A DNA stretch of 64,000 bases from Psychrobacter lutiphocae DSM 21542 (GTDB taxonomy: Bacteria; Pseudomonadota; Gammaproteobacteria; Pseudomonadales; Moraxellaceae): positions 47,963-111,962 of the forward strand of contig NZ_KB907627.1 of NCBI RefSeq assembly GCF_000382145.1, written 5' to 3'. Positions 1-7,679 of this stretch are shown here, piece by piece (position 1 is the stretch's first letter; each line of letters begins with the position of its first letter). Below the pieces are notes generated by a model. The model ran no database searches. It was not told the DNA's origin and saw nothing but the letters and a program-made list of their open reading frames with translations. The position numbers and the translations under genes were made by a program.

Positions 1-585
1 GCCTGAGTCGTCACGCTCATAAAAACGGATGTATTCTTTGGTGTCAGTGACTTTAATTGCATCACCAATGGCCTGCATTGCTTTAAGCCACTTACTGTCT
101 GAGATATCAAGACTGCGCAAGCTAAGTACACGATGTGTGCTAATCTTGCCCTCTTTGTCGACCTGAAATGCATTGTTAATCAGTGCTTTGATGTTGTCAT
201 TGCTATCAGCTGTCCAGTCATGTAAGCATTCATCAATGAGCTGTTTGGCAATCTGTAAGCGTTCGTCAAAGACGATATTTTCGCTGACGGCAAGTTGCAC
301 TTTGTACTTACCGTCATAGCTGATTAGGCTGGTATTGCCTTTTTTGCCGCCAAGATGTACGTCATATTCACTGGCTGATAAGGCTACAAAATCATTGAAG
401 TCTGCAAATAGTGTTGCTTTATCTTGACGCATTGTTGTTTGTAGTTGTCTGGCGGTATCAACCATTTTTTTGACGACTTCGTTTCTAATTATGTCGATAG
501 GTTTTACCTTATCGATGGGAATTAGATGTCCTTTATCATTTTGCATATAGCCTTCTGGGGCTTGATTTATGGTTGTGTCTGTCAT
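1..585 (-). CDS. DUF3164 family phage protein (3' part outside window)
   Basis: Open frame of 195 codons read leftward from an ATG at 585 to the window edge, with no stop, so the C-terminus is missing. The ATG is preceded by AGAAGGA at a good distance. The protein begins MTDTTINQAPEGYMQNDKGH and later has a segment DERLQIAKQLIDECLHDW typical of the DUF3164 family found next to transposition genes in Mu-like phages. The biochemical role is unknown. It is the most promoter-distal early gene seen here, 33 bp after MuB. The family call rests on recognition of sequence pattern and position, not on a search. Confidence 0.75.
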   Translation of the reverse strand, partial: MTDTTINQAPEGYMQNDKGHLIPIDKVKPIDIIRNEVVKKMVDTARQLQTTMRQDKATLFADFNDFVALSASEYDVHLGGKKGNTSLISYDGKYKVQLAVSENIVFDERLQIAKQLIDECLHDWTADSNDNIKALINNAFQVDKEGKISTHRVLSLRSLDISDSKWLKAMQAIGDAIKVTDTKEYIRFYERDDSG

Positions 586-618
586 CGTAATATTCCTTCT
601 GTTATTAATTGAGTTGGG

Positions 619-1761
619 TTATACATTCATGATTAAATCGGCATTGATAACGGGTATGCCTAGTTCTGTGGCATGGTTCATCGCACCTGTTAGTAGGTTG
701 CCTATCGCAAGTGGATACATAAGGCTTTGAGTTACTTTGCCTTTGCTGTCTGTGCGTACTAGGCGGCTAACGATGGCGTTGATGCCTGAGTCATCAATGA
801 TGCTGTTAATATCCTGATTTTTGCCCAGGCGTTTGGCTAAATAGCCACCTAATTCGGCAGGTGCTATGGGTTGCAAGGTGACTATTTCACAACGCTGGAC
901 TACTTCACGTATGGTTGGGTTTTGCTCAGATAGCTTTAGCCCAAGCTCGTTTTGACCGATTAAGATAATGCCAAGCAGTTTGTCGTAACCGTCTTCAAGC
1001 TCAAAGAAACGCTTTAAGTGCTTGAGGGTCGGTATTGGCAAGCTATGTGCTTCTTCTATAATAAGCACATGGCTGTTGCCTGCTTTGTGGCTTTCTTTTA
1101 GTACGTTATGTACTTGGCGAAAGCGAGCCTCTGGACTGCGTTTGATGTGTTCAAGCGGTGCTAGGGCGTTTAGTATCGCTTCGGCTATGTGTGCTGCTTT
1201 TAGGGTTTTGCCTTTGATGTCATTGTCTTCTGCTGCTAAGACATACGGCTCAATGGCAATAATGGATTGGTTCTCACGTTTGAGACGATCAATAAGGTCA
1301 CGCTTTAACGTAGTTTTACCAGCACCTGACTCGCCAACGACGGCGATGAAGCCGCCATGCTTGGCGGTATGGTGCATGGCTGCACGCACGTAAGCGGTAT
1401 CGCTTGACTGATATAGCTCATCAGCACTGCGAATATCATTGGTAAATGGGTTGCTAAACAGTTTGAAGTGTTTGCGTGCTGACTCGGTTAAGGTTTGTTT
1501 GCGGAGTAGCATGAGTTCATCCTCTTGTTGGGTTGTTGTCTTGGTTGATGGGTGTTGCTGTTTTGGTTGAGTGTCAAACTTGATACCGTGATCGGTTAAA
1601 AAGCGGTTTATGCCATTGATGACAATGCTTTTGTTTGGCGACTTTGGGTACTGGTTGTGATTTAGCATTAGGCTAACGCTTGCAGGGCTAATCCCAAGAT
1701 GACTTGCTAGGTTGCGCTGGCTAATGTTGTTTTCTTTTAATAACTGCTTGAGTGCTTTCAT
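619..1761 (-). CDS. Mu B-like transposition ATPase
   Basis: 380 aa. It is the AAA+ ATPase that binds target DNA and activates the transposase in Mu-type transposition. The N-terminus (about 1-60) is a helix-turn-helix segment (NISQRNLASHLGISPASVSL), as in MuB. Walker A is GESGAGKTT at 143-151 and Walker B is HVLIIEEAH at 231-239. The start has AAGGA seven bases upstream. It follows the transposase gene in the leftward early operon, the same A-then-B order as Mu. The 90-bp gap to the transposase gene holds a palindromic repeat. Family assignment is firm; activity is inferred. Confidence 0.92.
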   Translation of the reverse strand: MKALKQLLKENNISQRNLASHLGISPASVSLMLNHNQYPKSPNKSIVINGINRFLTDHGIKFDTQPKQQHPSTKTTTQQEDELMLLRKQTLTESARKHFKLFSNPFTNDIRSADELYQSSDTAYVRAAMHHTAKHGGFIAVVGESGAGKTTLKRDLIDRLKRENQSIIAIEPYVLAAEDNDIKGKTLKAAHIAEAILNALAPLEHIKRSPEARFRQVHNVLKESHKAGNSHVLIIEEAHSLPIPTLKHLKRFFELEDGYDKLLGIILIGQNELGLKLSEQNPTIREVVQRCEIVTLQPIAPAELGGYLAKRLGKNQDINSIIDDSGINAIVSRLVRTDSKGKVTQSLMYPLAIGNLLTGAMNHATELGIPVINADLIMNV

Positions 1762-1781
1762 GGTCGTTCCTTGTTTTTATC

Positions 1782-1818
1782 AAATCCCCCTAAATCCCCC
1801 TTTGAAAAAGGGGGATTT
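1782..1818. repeat. Palindromic repeat, family A copy 1
   Basis: Imperfect palindrome built on CCCCCTAAATCCCCCTTT followed by AAAGGGGGATTT. It fills the gap between the MuA and MuB genes. Related copies lie at 3621-3657, 5240-5276 and 45309-45345, so the family is shared by prophage and host DNA. The stem could also act as a weak attenuator between A and B. Confidence 0.85.
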
Positions 1819-1850
1819 AAAAGCCTTGCCCTTTTACAAAGTAGAATTAG

Positions 1851-3596
1851 TTAATGGTTAACCACTTTTAGGTGCTGTACGGGTTTGCCCATGACGATGC
1901 GGTCGGCAATATCGGTGATGGCGGTTTGGGGTACGCCATTTGGATACTGCTGTTGTAAGTCTTGATAATGCTCTGGTGTCCACTGATTACCCAATAAGCC
2001 TCGTAGCTCCATCGCTGCTTGGACGTGAGTGAGTGGCTTGAGTTCACGATTGCCTTTTATTAGATGCTCATGGGTGCTGGTATCAATGGTTTGACCAGCT
2101 TTGGTAATCACATTGGGTACGTTGCCATCTATGTGGCTGTTGTCAACATCTGCCATGGCGTCGACTTTGCCTTGATAGGCGGCTTGTTTTTTCTTACGTG
2201 CTTTATCGACATCGCTTTCGGTATCTACGCCATAAGCGTCTTTAAGCATGGCTTTGCGGTTTGCATCTGCTTGACTGTCTGGTTTGGTGATCATCGTCTC
2301 ACCAATGACAGGACTGTGAATGGCAAAGCCCGCCTCATCTGTCTGTATTGGGCTGATGGTATAAACGGTGTCCAACCAAGTGACATCAATATCAGGCGCA
2401 CGATAAGGGTTGACGACTATCTCAACTTCGGCTTTTGGATAGATGTCTGGCAGATGGGTGACATCGTATGTCTGGTTTGGATAGCCTTTGATGGTGTGAG
2501 TTACGGTTAAGTCGCCACGTACTTTCATAACTTTTGGCTTGGTAGTCACTAGCTCTCGGCATATTTCCATACTTGGGGCTAGGCGTAGTTGCTCAGGGGT
2601 AATGGTTAGCCATACCGCATTGCGAGTCTTACGGGTGCGACTGTGGGTGGCGGTGGCATTAAAATGGGTACGCCATTTGGTGCAGTAGGCGTTTAACTCA
2701 TCTAATGTTTTGATATTTAAAAATGTGAGGCGGCTTTCAAACTTGCATTCGACGATGTCGTTGTGCTTTTCGACTTGTCCTTTGGCACGGCTGTTGCCAG
2801 CTGCGTGTTCTATGTGCTCGACTTGCAGACGATCAAGTAAGTTTAAAAATAGACCTGATAAGTTTGCCGAGCCTTTGTCCATTACTAATATATTAGGCAC
2901 ACCGTGCATGGGGTCATTCGCTGCACGCTTTTGTATGGCATTTAAGAAGACTTGGGTTAAATTTTCGCTAGACTCTGCGCCCATGACGTATTCCACATAG
3001 GTAGCAGCGCTATAATGGTCGGTGACTACGTAACGGATGACCCTTTGTTTTTCAATCTTTCGAATATTGGCAGGTTTGTTTTTATAAAACTCTTTTTGCT
3101 CCATTACCGCTAAGCCGCCTTTTGGTAGATAGAACAGCACACAAACTGAGGCATCAATCTGCCAGACGTGGTTTGGGTGCAGACTACGTTGGTTAACGTG
3201 GGCTGTGGGCGTGGATAACTGGCTGGGGTGGCAGTGATGCGCTTTTAAGGCACGCAGTATGGTGCTAACGGCTACGTCAGGTAGTTTGCCTTGGGCTTTT
3301 AACATTTCGGCTGCATCAGAAACTGACAAGATTTGTTTGCCATTGGCACGGGTGGCAACTAAAATCATGCCACCTATCAGCTCGGCTTGTGCTTTGGTTA
3401 TCATGCTGTCTCCTTTGTCGGTACGTGTCTTGCGAGGCTTGGTAAGGCCTGCGTCTTTGAGTAGTTGATAGACTTGTTTGGTTGAGCAACACAGGTATTC
3501 CGCTGCTTGCTCAACGATTGGCGTTTTTTGCCCATGCTTGGCGGATTGCAGGCGCTGGGCAAGCTGTTTTAGGTAGTTATATGTGGCGGTATCCAT
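1851..3596 (-). CDS. Mu A-like DDE transposase
   Basis: 581 aa, somewhat shorter than Mu A (663 aa). It is the DDE recombinase for integration and replicative transposition of the phage. The predicted catalytic triad is D148 (in VWQIDAS), D240 (in ILVMDKGSAN) and E276 (in GQVEKHND). The N-terminal part (about 20-120) has helix-turn-helix character for end binding, and the mu-type beta-barrel domain follows at about 340-420. The last residues should contact the B protein. Gene order matches the early region of Mu-like phages but is leftward relative to the late genes, as in BcepMu. No frameshift or missing catalytic residue is seen, so it appears intact. Confidence 0.93.
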   Translation of the reverse strand: MDTATYNYLKQLAQRLQSAKHGQKTPIVEQAAEYLCCSTKQVYQLLKDAGLTKPRKTRTDKGDSMITKAQAELIGGMILVATRANGKQILSVSDAAEMLKAQGKLPDVAVSTILRALKAHHCHPSQLSTPTAHVNQRSLHPNHVWQIDASVCVLFYLPKGGLAVMEQKEFYKNKPANIRKIEKQRVIRYVVTDHYSAATYVEYVMGAESSENLTQVFLNAIQKRAANDPMHGVPNILVMDKGSANLSGLFLNLLDRLQVEHIEHAAGNSRAKGQVEKHNDIVECKFESRLTFLNIKTLDELNAYCTKWRTHFNATATHSRTRKTRNAVWLTITPEQLRLAPSMEICRELVTTKPKVMKVRGDLTVTHTIKGYPNQTYDVTHLPDIYPKAEVEIVVNPYRAPDIDVTWLDTVYTISPIQTDEAGFAIHSPVIGETMITKPDSQADANRKAMLKDAYGVDTESDVDKARKKKQAAYQGKVDAMADVDNSHIDGNVPNVITKAGQTIDTSTHEHLIKGNRELKPLTHVQAAMELRGLLGNQWTPEHYQDLQQQYPNGVPQTAITDIADRIVMGKPVQHLKVVNH

Positions 3597-3620
3597 AGGT
3601 TGCTCTTGTTGTGGTTAAAA

Positions 3621-3657
3621 AATCTCCCTAAATCCCTCTTTATAAAAGAGGGACTTA
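3621..3657. repeat. Palindromic repeat, family A copy 2 (degenerate)
   Basis: AATCTCCCTAAATCCCTCTT followed by TATAAAAGAGGGACTT. This is a mutated copy of the family at 1782-1818, with compensating changes on both arms (CCCTCTT against AAGAGGG). It sits between the transposase gene and the gene upstream of it. Confidence 0.8.
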
Positions 3658-3666
3658 AAAGCAGGG

Positions 3667-4599
3667 TTAGTCTTGCGCTAGCTCTTCAGGTGTCTGCCCT
3701 TGTAGCTGAAAGTTGTCAGGGTCTAGGGCATCATGCATCCAGTCCGGAGTTATCATCTCGGCCAGATTGATCTCGATGCCGTCGGCAGCTGCTAGCTCGG
3801 CGATACGGTTATAGGTGTAGCTGACATCACTGTCTATCTTTAATGTCAAGTGAGGTACGTCCTCTACTGCCTGCTCTTTCAATGTAATGATTGAGTTATT
3901 AAATTGGCTAATGGCGGTGAGCATACTGGTCACTGCTTGTGCCAACTCGCTACTGATGTGTGCTTCTAGTTCTTTTTGCACCGCCAGCTTTTGGTCTGGG
4001 TCTTTGCGCAGGCTAAGCTTGGCATCTAGCTCGTCTATCTTTTTGTTCTTTGTCGATAGCACGCTGTCTTTGGCTTTGGCATCTGCTTGGAGCTCATTGA
4101 TTTGCTGTTGCAGGGCGTCACGTGTTTTGACGTGTTTGGCACTCATTTCTTCAATGAGATCTATCAAGGTTTCTTTGTCTTCAGCTTGTACCGCTTCACC
4201 GTTGATGATGACTTCACGTTCGGCATCGGGGAGCTTGCGGAGTTTACGTAGGTCGCGTGTAGATAGCCCGATTTTTTTACTTGATTCAAAAAAATCTTCA
4301 CCAAAAACTTCTAAGTTTTGAATTTCTTCATCAACCGTTCTTCTTGATTTGCCTTGACATTGGCAAAAATCTTCCCAAGTGGCGATATGCCGCCAATTTC
4401 CATCAGGATCAACTAACCTTAAGCCCTTGTATTCTTTAGAGTTTTTTATTTCAGCCCATAACTTAATTCGGGCAACTTTCGCCAGTTTTTCATTGAATTC
4501 TGCAAATTGAGCTTGACCTAAACTTAAAGCAACATTTAGATGCCCATCTGAAACTACTTCTTGCAACTGTGCCAATTGACTTTGATTGATATTACTCAT
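3667..4599 (-). CDS. Early phage protein with coiled coil, function unknown
   Basis: 310 aa, not recognised with certainty. The first 130 residues are mixed and include WRHIATWEDFCQCQGKSRRT, which looks like a small DNA-binding segment. Residues about 155-210 are strongly heptad-like (DALQQQINELQADAKAKDSV) and probably form a coiled coil. The C-terminus is acidic. Its ATG overlaps the stop of the upstream gene (TAATG), so the two are translationally coupled in the early operon just before the transposase. Proteins of this shape occur at this place in other Mu-like phages; the role is unknown. Confidence 0.7.
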   Translation of the reverse strand: MSNINQSQLAQLQEVVSDGHLNVALSLGQAQFAEFNEKLAKVARIKLWAEIKNSKEYKGLRLVDPDGNWRHIATWEDFCQCQGKSRRTVDEEIQNLEVFGEDFFESSKKIGLSTRDLRKLRKLPDAEREVIINGEAVQAEDKETLIDLIEEMSAKHVKTRDALQQQINELQADAKAKDSVLSTKNKKIDELDAKLSLRKDPDQKLAVQKELEAHISSELAQAVTSMLTAISQFNNSIITLKEQAVEDVPHLTLKIDSDVSYTYNRIAELAAADGIEINLAEMITPDWMHDALDPDNFQLQGQTPEELAQD

Positions 4600-4883
4600 T
4601 ATTTAACTTCCTCATTAATACGTTGTAACCAGCCATGTTTACGCATATAAACTAAAGCTTGTGATAGTGATCTTCCTGAACGAATGAGTCGTTCTAACTC
4701 AAAACTAACCTCTACTGCCGTACTGATTTCATTGTCATCAAAGCCTCTGCCTAGTAGATCTTGTGGTGATGTATTTGGCATACCTAAGACTTCTCTAGCT
4801 AAAGATCCATACATAGTGGTAGCTAAAATATTTAATTGCATTTGTGTTTTTAAATAACCAATAAGTTCGTGAGTATTTGACAT
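4599..4883 (-). CDS. Small early phage protein, unknown
   Basis: 94 aa, no recognised family. It is mostly helical, with no Cys pairs and no membrane segment. The centre has an acidic stretch (GRGFDDNEISTAVEVSFELE) and the C-terminus is basic (YMRKHGWLQRINEEVK). It lies in the leftward early operon, 12 bp after the winged-helix gene and overlapping the next gene by one base. Retained coding and tight packing support it as a real gene. Confidence 0.65.
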   Translation of the reverse strand: MSNTHELIGYLKTQMQLNILATTMYGSLAREVLGMPNTSPQDLLGRGFDDNEISTAVEVSFELERLIRSGRSLSQALVYMRKHGWLQRINEEVK

Positions 4884-4895
4884 ATTTAATCCTTA

Positions 4896-5213
4896 TTAAG
4901 TTAAGTATTGGTTGGCATGGGCAGTGACTCGTTGGCTGACCGCATCTAACTGCTGTTGTGCTTGTCCTACCTCTAGGCTGTGTGCTCTTGCGATGGCGAG
5001 ACAGGCTGTTGATAGTGCATACTTTTTGTTGTGTTCGAACTGGACGGCCATGCCCTCATCGACCATAGTTTGTAGCGTGCGTAGGGTGTTGACGCTGTTT
5101 TCACCGATGGCGTCTGCGATATCTTTTAATGCCATGCCTGTTAATGACTTACCTGCTAATACCTTTTGGATCTTGAGTGCTCGTCTGGTGGCACTGTCTT
5201 TGATTTTTGTCAT
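4896..5213 (-). CDS. Small winged-helix-like early protein
   Basis: 105 aa. Residues about 15-65 (IQKVLAGKSLTGMALKDIAD, then NTLRTLQTMVDEGMAVQ) read as an IclR/MarR-like winged helix, with a helix, a recognition helix and a short wing (FEHNKKYALS). It is probably a DNA-binding accessory or regulatory protein of the early operon. It lies two bases after the preceding gene, suggesting coupled translation. The fold is an inference from pattern and the target is unknown. Confidence 0.65.
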   Translation of the reverse strand: MTKIKDSATRRALKIQKVLAGKSLTGMALKDIADAIGENSVNTLRTLQTMVDEGMAVQFEHNKKYALSTACLAIARAHSLEVGQAQQQLDAVSQRVTAHANQYLT

Positions 5214-5215
5214 GA

Positions 5216-5641
5216 TTATTCTCCTTGTGTTGCTTGTGGAATCCCCCTAAATCCCCCTTTGGAAAAGTGGGACTTGAGCAGCTGCACTGGTTGACTCTGT
5301 GCTCTTGCCAGCTCGGTGCGCAAGAGGTCGTTTTCGGTGTACGCGCAGTACCAAGCGGTGATAAAAAAACCTAGAAAAACTGCCAATAGTACTTTTAGCG
5401 AGTCACGCTTGGGTGCAATGCGGTATAAGGCTGATTGACGCTTTAGCTTGCGCATGGGGTCATCTATTGCGCTAATCCCGTCTTTGCGTAGCTTGTAGTT
5501 AATGATGGCTATCTCAGAGGCAGATAGCTGGTCGCAAATGGTAGTGATAATTTGGTCGGCATAGCGTAGCTCTTGACGTAACTCACGAGTATCTAACTGT
5601 AGGGTGGTTGCCCCTTTACGTTGTTTTGGCTGCTTGGTCAT
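5216..5641 (-). CDS. Small membrane-anchored early phage protein with repeat-derived C-terminus
   Basis: 141 aa from the ATG at 5641, which has AGGAGG seven bases upstream. A longer reading from 5701 starts inside a repeat and lacks this support. One hydrophobic segment (LLAVFLGFFITAWYCAY, about residue 90-110) suggests a membrane anchor. The last residues (SHFSKGGFRGIPQ) are translated from a family A palindrome inserted in the 3' end, so the ancestral C-terminus was probably different. Function unknown. It follows the Cys-rich gene with a two-base gap. Confidence 0.65.
   Translation of the reverse strand: MTKQPKQRKGATTLQLDTRELRQELRYADQIITTICDQLSASEIAIINYKLRKDGISAIDDPMRKLKRQSALYRIAPKRDSLKVLLAVFLGFFITAWYCAYTENDLLRTELARAQSQPVQLLKSHFSKGGFRGIPQATQGE
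5240..5276. repeat. Palindromic repeat, family A copy 3, inside a gene
   Basis: AATCCCCCTAAATCCCCCTT then GGAAAAGTGGGACTT. It lies within the 3' end of the 5216-5641 gene and keeps the frame open, adding the peptide SHFSKGGFRGIP. Confidence 0.85.
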
Positions 5642-5643
5642 GG

Positions 5644-5868
5644 TTATGCCTCCTGTGTTTGGGTGTCGGCTTTGGCTTTGGTATTGGTGCGTGAGACGCA
5701 CCCTACTAGAGTGGACAATGTCTTATTTGCTGTGTGGCTTTGGCAGTCGATAAGGCGCTTGCAATACACACGGCTGGTATCCTTGCTTATAGGGTTGTAG
5801 CCGTTAAGCTGACTTAAAGGTTTGACTTGATGACAGCGAGTGCAAGTAGCAAATACTGGGTGGCTCAT
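5644..5868 (-). CDS. Small Cys-rich early protein, unknown
   Basis: 74 aa. It has CTRC at 9-12 and a second cysteine group YCKRLIDC at about 35-42, compatible with one zinc site. The C-terminal third (VGCVSRTNT) is translated from an inserted GC-rich palindrome (5684-5706), so the original end may have been lost. The start is the ATG at 5868, preceded by GAGG in the same GAGGCATAACC context that precedes the next gene, a local duplication of the ribosome-binding region. Role unknown. Confidence 0.55.
   Translation of the reverse strand: MSHPVFATCTRCHQVKPLSQLNGYNPISKDTSRVYCKRLIDCQSHTANKTLSTLVGCVSRTNTKAKADTQTQEA
5684..5706. repeat. GC-rich palindrome, family C copy 1
   Basis: TTGGTGCGTGAGACGCACCC, a hairpin of GGTGCGT and ACGCACC around GAG. 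A second copy is at 7448-7472. This copy lies inside the coding region of the small Cys-rich gene. Confidence 0.75.
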
Positions 5869-5870
5869 GG

Positions 5871-6386
5871 TTATGCCTCCTCATTTTCGGGTTGTGTCTT
5901 AGTGGGAGTAATCTTGAGCCCCATGGCGACTTTGATGTCGTGGCTTTTGCCTCGTGTGCCTTCAACCATGCCAGTTAAGATACGAGAGCAGTATTCTGGG
6001 TTGTAGCCACGAGCTTCTGCCCACTCTTTTAGGGTGATGCCTTGATCAATAAGCTGTTTGCGGAATTCATTGGGGGTTTTAGCTCTAACCTGGTTTGATC
6101 TTATTAATCGCTTTTTAATAGGTGTGTTTTGGTTACGATAGTTACTTGGACTTATTAAACTGAGCGATTGAAAACTACTGTTGATTTTTTCAAGTTTGAT
6201 TTCTGCTAATGCTATTAAGTCATTTGTTAATGTTTTAAGAGGTGGGTTTTCTACTTTGTCTTCTGTCAAATTATCGATTAGTAGTGTTAATAATGAATCA
6301 AGTTGATTGATATTGTTTTTTGCAACTTGCAAGTTTGACAATAAATCTTCTTTATGGAGTGTTTTAGTTCGGTTGATATAACTCAT
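5871..6386 (-). CDS. Early DNA-binding protein, C-terminal HTH
   Basis: 171 aa. The N-terminal 100 residues are helical and of unknown role. The C-terminal 60 residues (KTPNEFRKQLIDQGITLKEW onward, with GYNPEYCSRILTGMVEGTRG) closely match the whole of the adjacent 70-aa protein at 6450-6662, so the two are paralogues sharing one helix-turn-helix module. Such small HTH proteins at the start of the early operon correspond in position to Ner of Mu, which represses early and repressor promoters. Whether this one is Ner-like is inference. Confidence 0.65.
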   Translation of the reverse strand: MSYINRTKTLHKEDLLSNLQVAKNNINQLDSLLTLLIDNLTEDKVENPPLKTLTNDLIALAEIKLEKINSSFQSLSLISPSNYRNQNTPIKKRLIRSNQVRAKTPNEFRKQLIDQGITLKEWAEARGYNPEYCSRILTGMVEGTRGKSHDIKVAMGLKITPTKTQPENEEA

Positions 6387-6449
6387 AGTTAGTAACCATA
6401 TTTAGATATTAAAAGGTGAATAAAAAGGTTGGTAATGGTATAATTAAGC

Positions 6450-6662
6450 CTATATATTATTTGGGTCTAGTGGGATTTTTAGTCCTAGTTTCACAGCGAT
6501 TTCATGTCCTCGTCCATATAAGCCTTTTCGTTCGCCTGACATGATTTTGTATACTTCAGGTACAGGGTAGCCGTTGATTTGTGCCCATTGTTTTAGAGTG
6601 ATGCCACGCTCGTATAATTCGGCACGTACTTGGTCTGGAGTTTTTGGTTGAGTGGTTGCCAT
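6450..6662 (-). CDS. Small HTH protein, first gene of early operon (Ner-like position)
   Basis: 70 aa with TPDQVRAELYERGITLKQWA followed by GYPVPEVYKIMSGERKGLYG, a single helix-turn-helix domain. AAGGAA precedes the ATG. It is the first gene after the early promoter at 6722-6751 and divergent from the repressor gene, as ner is in Mu. Sequence similarity to Mu Ner is not evident, so only the position supports that role. It is a paralogue of the C-terminus of the next gene. Confidence 0.7.
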   Translation of the reverse strand: MATTQPKTPDQVRAELYERGITLKQWAQINGYPVPEVYKIMSGERKGLYGRGHEIAVKLGLKIPLDPNNI

Positions 6663-6721
6663 TTTTATTTCCTTAGATGGTTAGGTTTTAGTATCACAAG
6701 GTTTTTTACTTGCTTAGGGGT

Positions 6722-6751
6722 ATATTAAGGTACGCAAATGCGTACTGTCAA
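6722..6751 (-). promoter_or_regulatory. Early leftward promoter with operator in the spacer
   Basis: On the minus strand, TTGACA (6751-6746) and TAATAT (6727-6722) are separated by 18 bp. The spacer contains the perfect palindrome TACGCAAATGCGTA (6731-6744). A repressor bound there would block RNA polymerase. The divergent XRE gene begins 40 bp away, so it is the obvious candidate repressor. Confidence 0.75.
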
Positions 6752-6790
6752 GTATTAAATGAACGTTTTTGAGTACCTTTGGGGTTTTTT

Positions 6791-7168
6791 ATGTTTGGTC
6801 AACGATTAAAAGAAGAGCGTAATCGCCTAAAACTGAACCAAGAAGAGTTCGGTGAAGCCTGTGGAGTTAGAAAACAGGCTCAAATTAAATATGAAAAAGG
6901 TGAGCGAAAACCTGACAGTGATTATTTACAAAAAGCATATGAGTTAGGCGTTGATGTTAGCTATTTATTTACTGGCGTGAGGGCGGAAACGTTACAAGAT
7001 AGTTCAAATATCCGCAGTTATCGTATTAATGGTGAAGAACAAGATATTGTTTTAGCTCGTATTAATTTAATGATAAATAACCCTGATATTCGTGAGGGAT
7101 TGATGAGTATGAGTGAGGAACAAACTGACATTATGATGCGGTTAATTAAATCGTTTGCTGGAGATTAA
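6791..7168 (+). CDS. XRE-family phage repressor
   Basis: 125 aa from the ATG at 6791; a TTG twelve bases upstream is less likely. Residues about 1-60 form a classical helix-turn-helix (RLKEERNRLKLNQEEFGEAC, KYEKGERKPDSDYLQKAYEL). The C-terminal part is short and lacks an S24 peptidase, so it should not self-cleave. It is divergent from the early operon across the palindromic operator and is therefore the likely lysogeny repressor. It is unlike Mu c, which is winged-helix, and resembles repressors of B3/D3112-type phages in type only. Confidence 0.8.
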   Translation: MFGQRLKEERNRLKLNQEEFGEACGVRKQAQIKYEKGERKPDSDYLQKAYELGVDVSYLFTGVRAETLQDSSNIRSYRINGEEQDIVLARINLMINNPDIREGLMSMSEEQTDIMMRLIKSFAGD

Positions 7169-7171
7169 TAT

Positions 7172-7363
7172 ATGAAACAGAAAGAACAAATAAAGCCTTT
7201 GACAGAGGTGCAAGCAACTAAAGTTGCTTGGTGTTTATTAGTTGAGGAGCTAATAGCACAAGGTGTATTAAACCCCAAAGGCTTATTAGAACGTATTGAC
7301 GAAGTGAGCTGGCTTGATGATTCAGATGAATTAGACTTTTTCAGACGTACTGTTCAGGAATAA
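7172..7363 (+). CDS. Small protein after the repressor, unknown
   Basis: 63 aa, acidic and helical (KVAWCLLVEELIAQGVLNPK). GGAG lies six bases before the ATG and the gene starts three bases after the repressor stop, so it is co-transcribed. It ends at a strong terminator, making a two-gene immunity operon. No family recognised. Confidence 0.6.
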   Translation: MKQKEQIKPLTEVQATKVAWCLLVEELIAQGVLNPKGLLERIDEVSWLDDSDELDFFRRTVQE

Positions 7364-7364
7364 A

Positions 7365-7398
7365 AAAAGCCCCATCACAGTGATGTGACGGGGCTTTT
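7365..7398 (+). terminator. Terminator of the repressor operon
   Basis: Hairpin AAAAGCCCCATCAC against GTGACGGGGCTTTT, with A- and T-rich flanks. It follows the stop of the 7172-7363 gene and can work in both directions. Confidence 0.85.
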
Positions 7399-7434
7399 GG
7401 TACTCTGTGTCTGTATAGACGGGTACTCTAAAAC

Positions 7435-7485
7435 GCTTGGCGTTGTCATTGGTGCGTGGGACGCACCCTACAAGGCTTGGCGTTG
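7435..7485. repeat. GC-rich palindrome, family C copy 2, flanked by 11-bp direct repeats
   Basis: ATTGGTGCGTGGGACGCACC (7448 on) is flanked by GCTTGGCGTTG at 7435-7445 and 7475-7485. The flanking copies look like a target duplication. The remainder of the 7399-7679 gap is AT-rich and holds no gene that I can see. Confidence 0.65.
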
Positions 7486-7618
7486 GGGTGTTATGGTTGC
7501 CTTCTGCACAGGTTGAAGGCTAAACATAACGGTCTGCTAGAGACTCTGTTGGGGATTATAGCATATGTAATTGTGTAATGAATGATAGCATCAAATAATA
7601 CTTATATTTCATATATAG

Positions 7619-7640
7619 ATTCTATCAATTAAGGTAGAAT
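7619..7640. promoter_or_regulatory. Inverted repeat upstream of the DinD-like gene
   Basis: ATTCTATC and GGTAGAAT separated by six bases, 7 of 8 arm positions matching. It ends 39 bp before the gene start and overlaps a possible -10 (TAGAAT). A candidate operator; no LexA-type box is visible. Confidence 0.35.
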
Positions 7641-7679
7641 AGCATTACAAGTTAATTTCACAACTTAAAGGAAATTATA

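Noticed and set aside
1022..1393. Plus-strand ORF opposite MuB
   Set aside because: Antisense to clear Walker A and B coding; no start signal and no family resemblance.
1851..3596. Insertion sequence transposase
   Set aside because: DDE spacing, the MuB neighbour and the phage context identify it as the MuA-type phage transposase; no IS ends flank it.
7619..7640. LexA box before the DinD-like gene
   Set aside because: No CTG-N10-CAG pattern; only a different inverted repeat.
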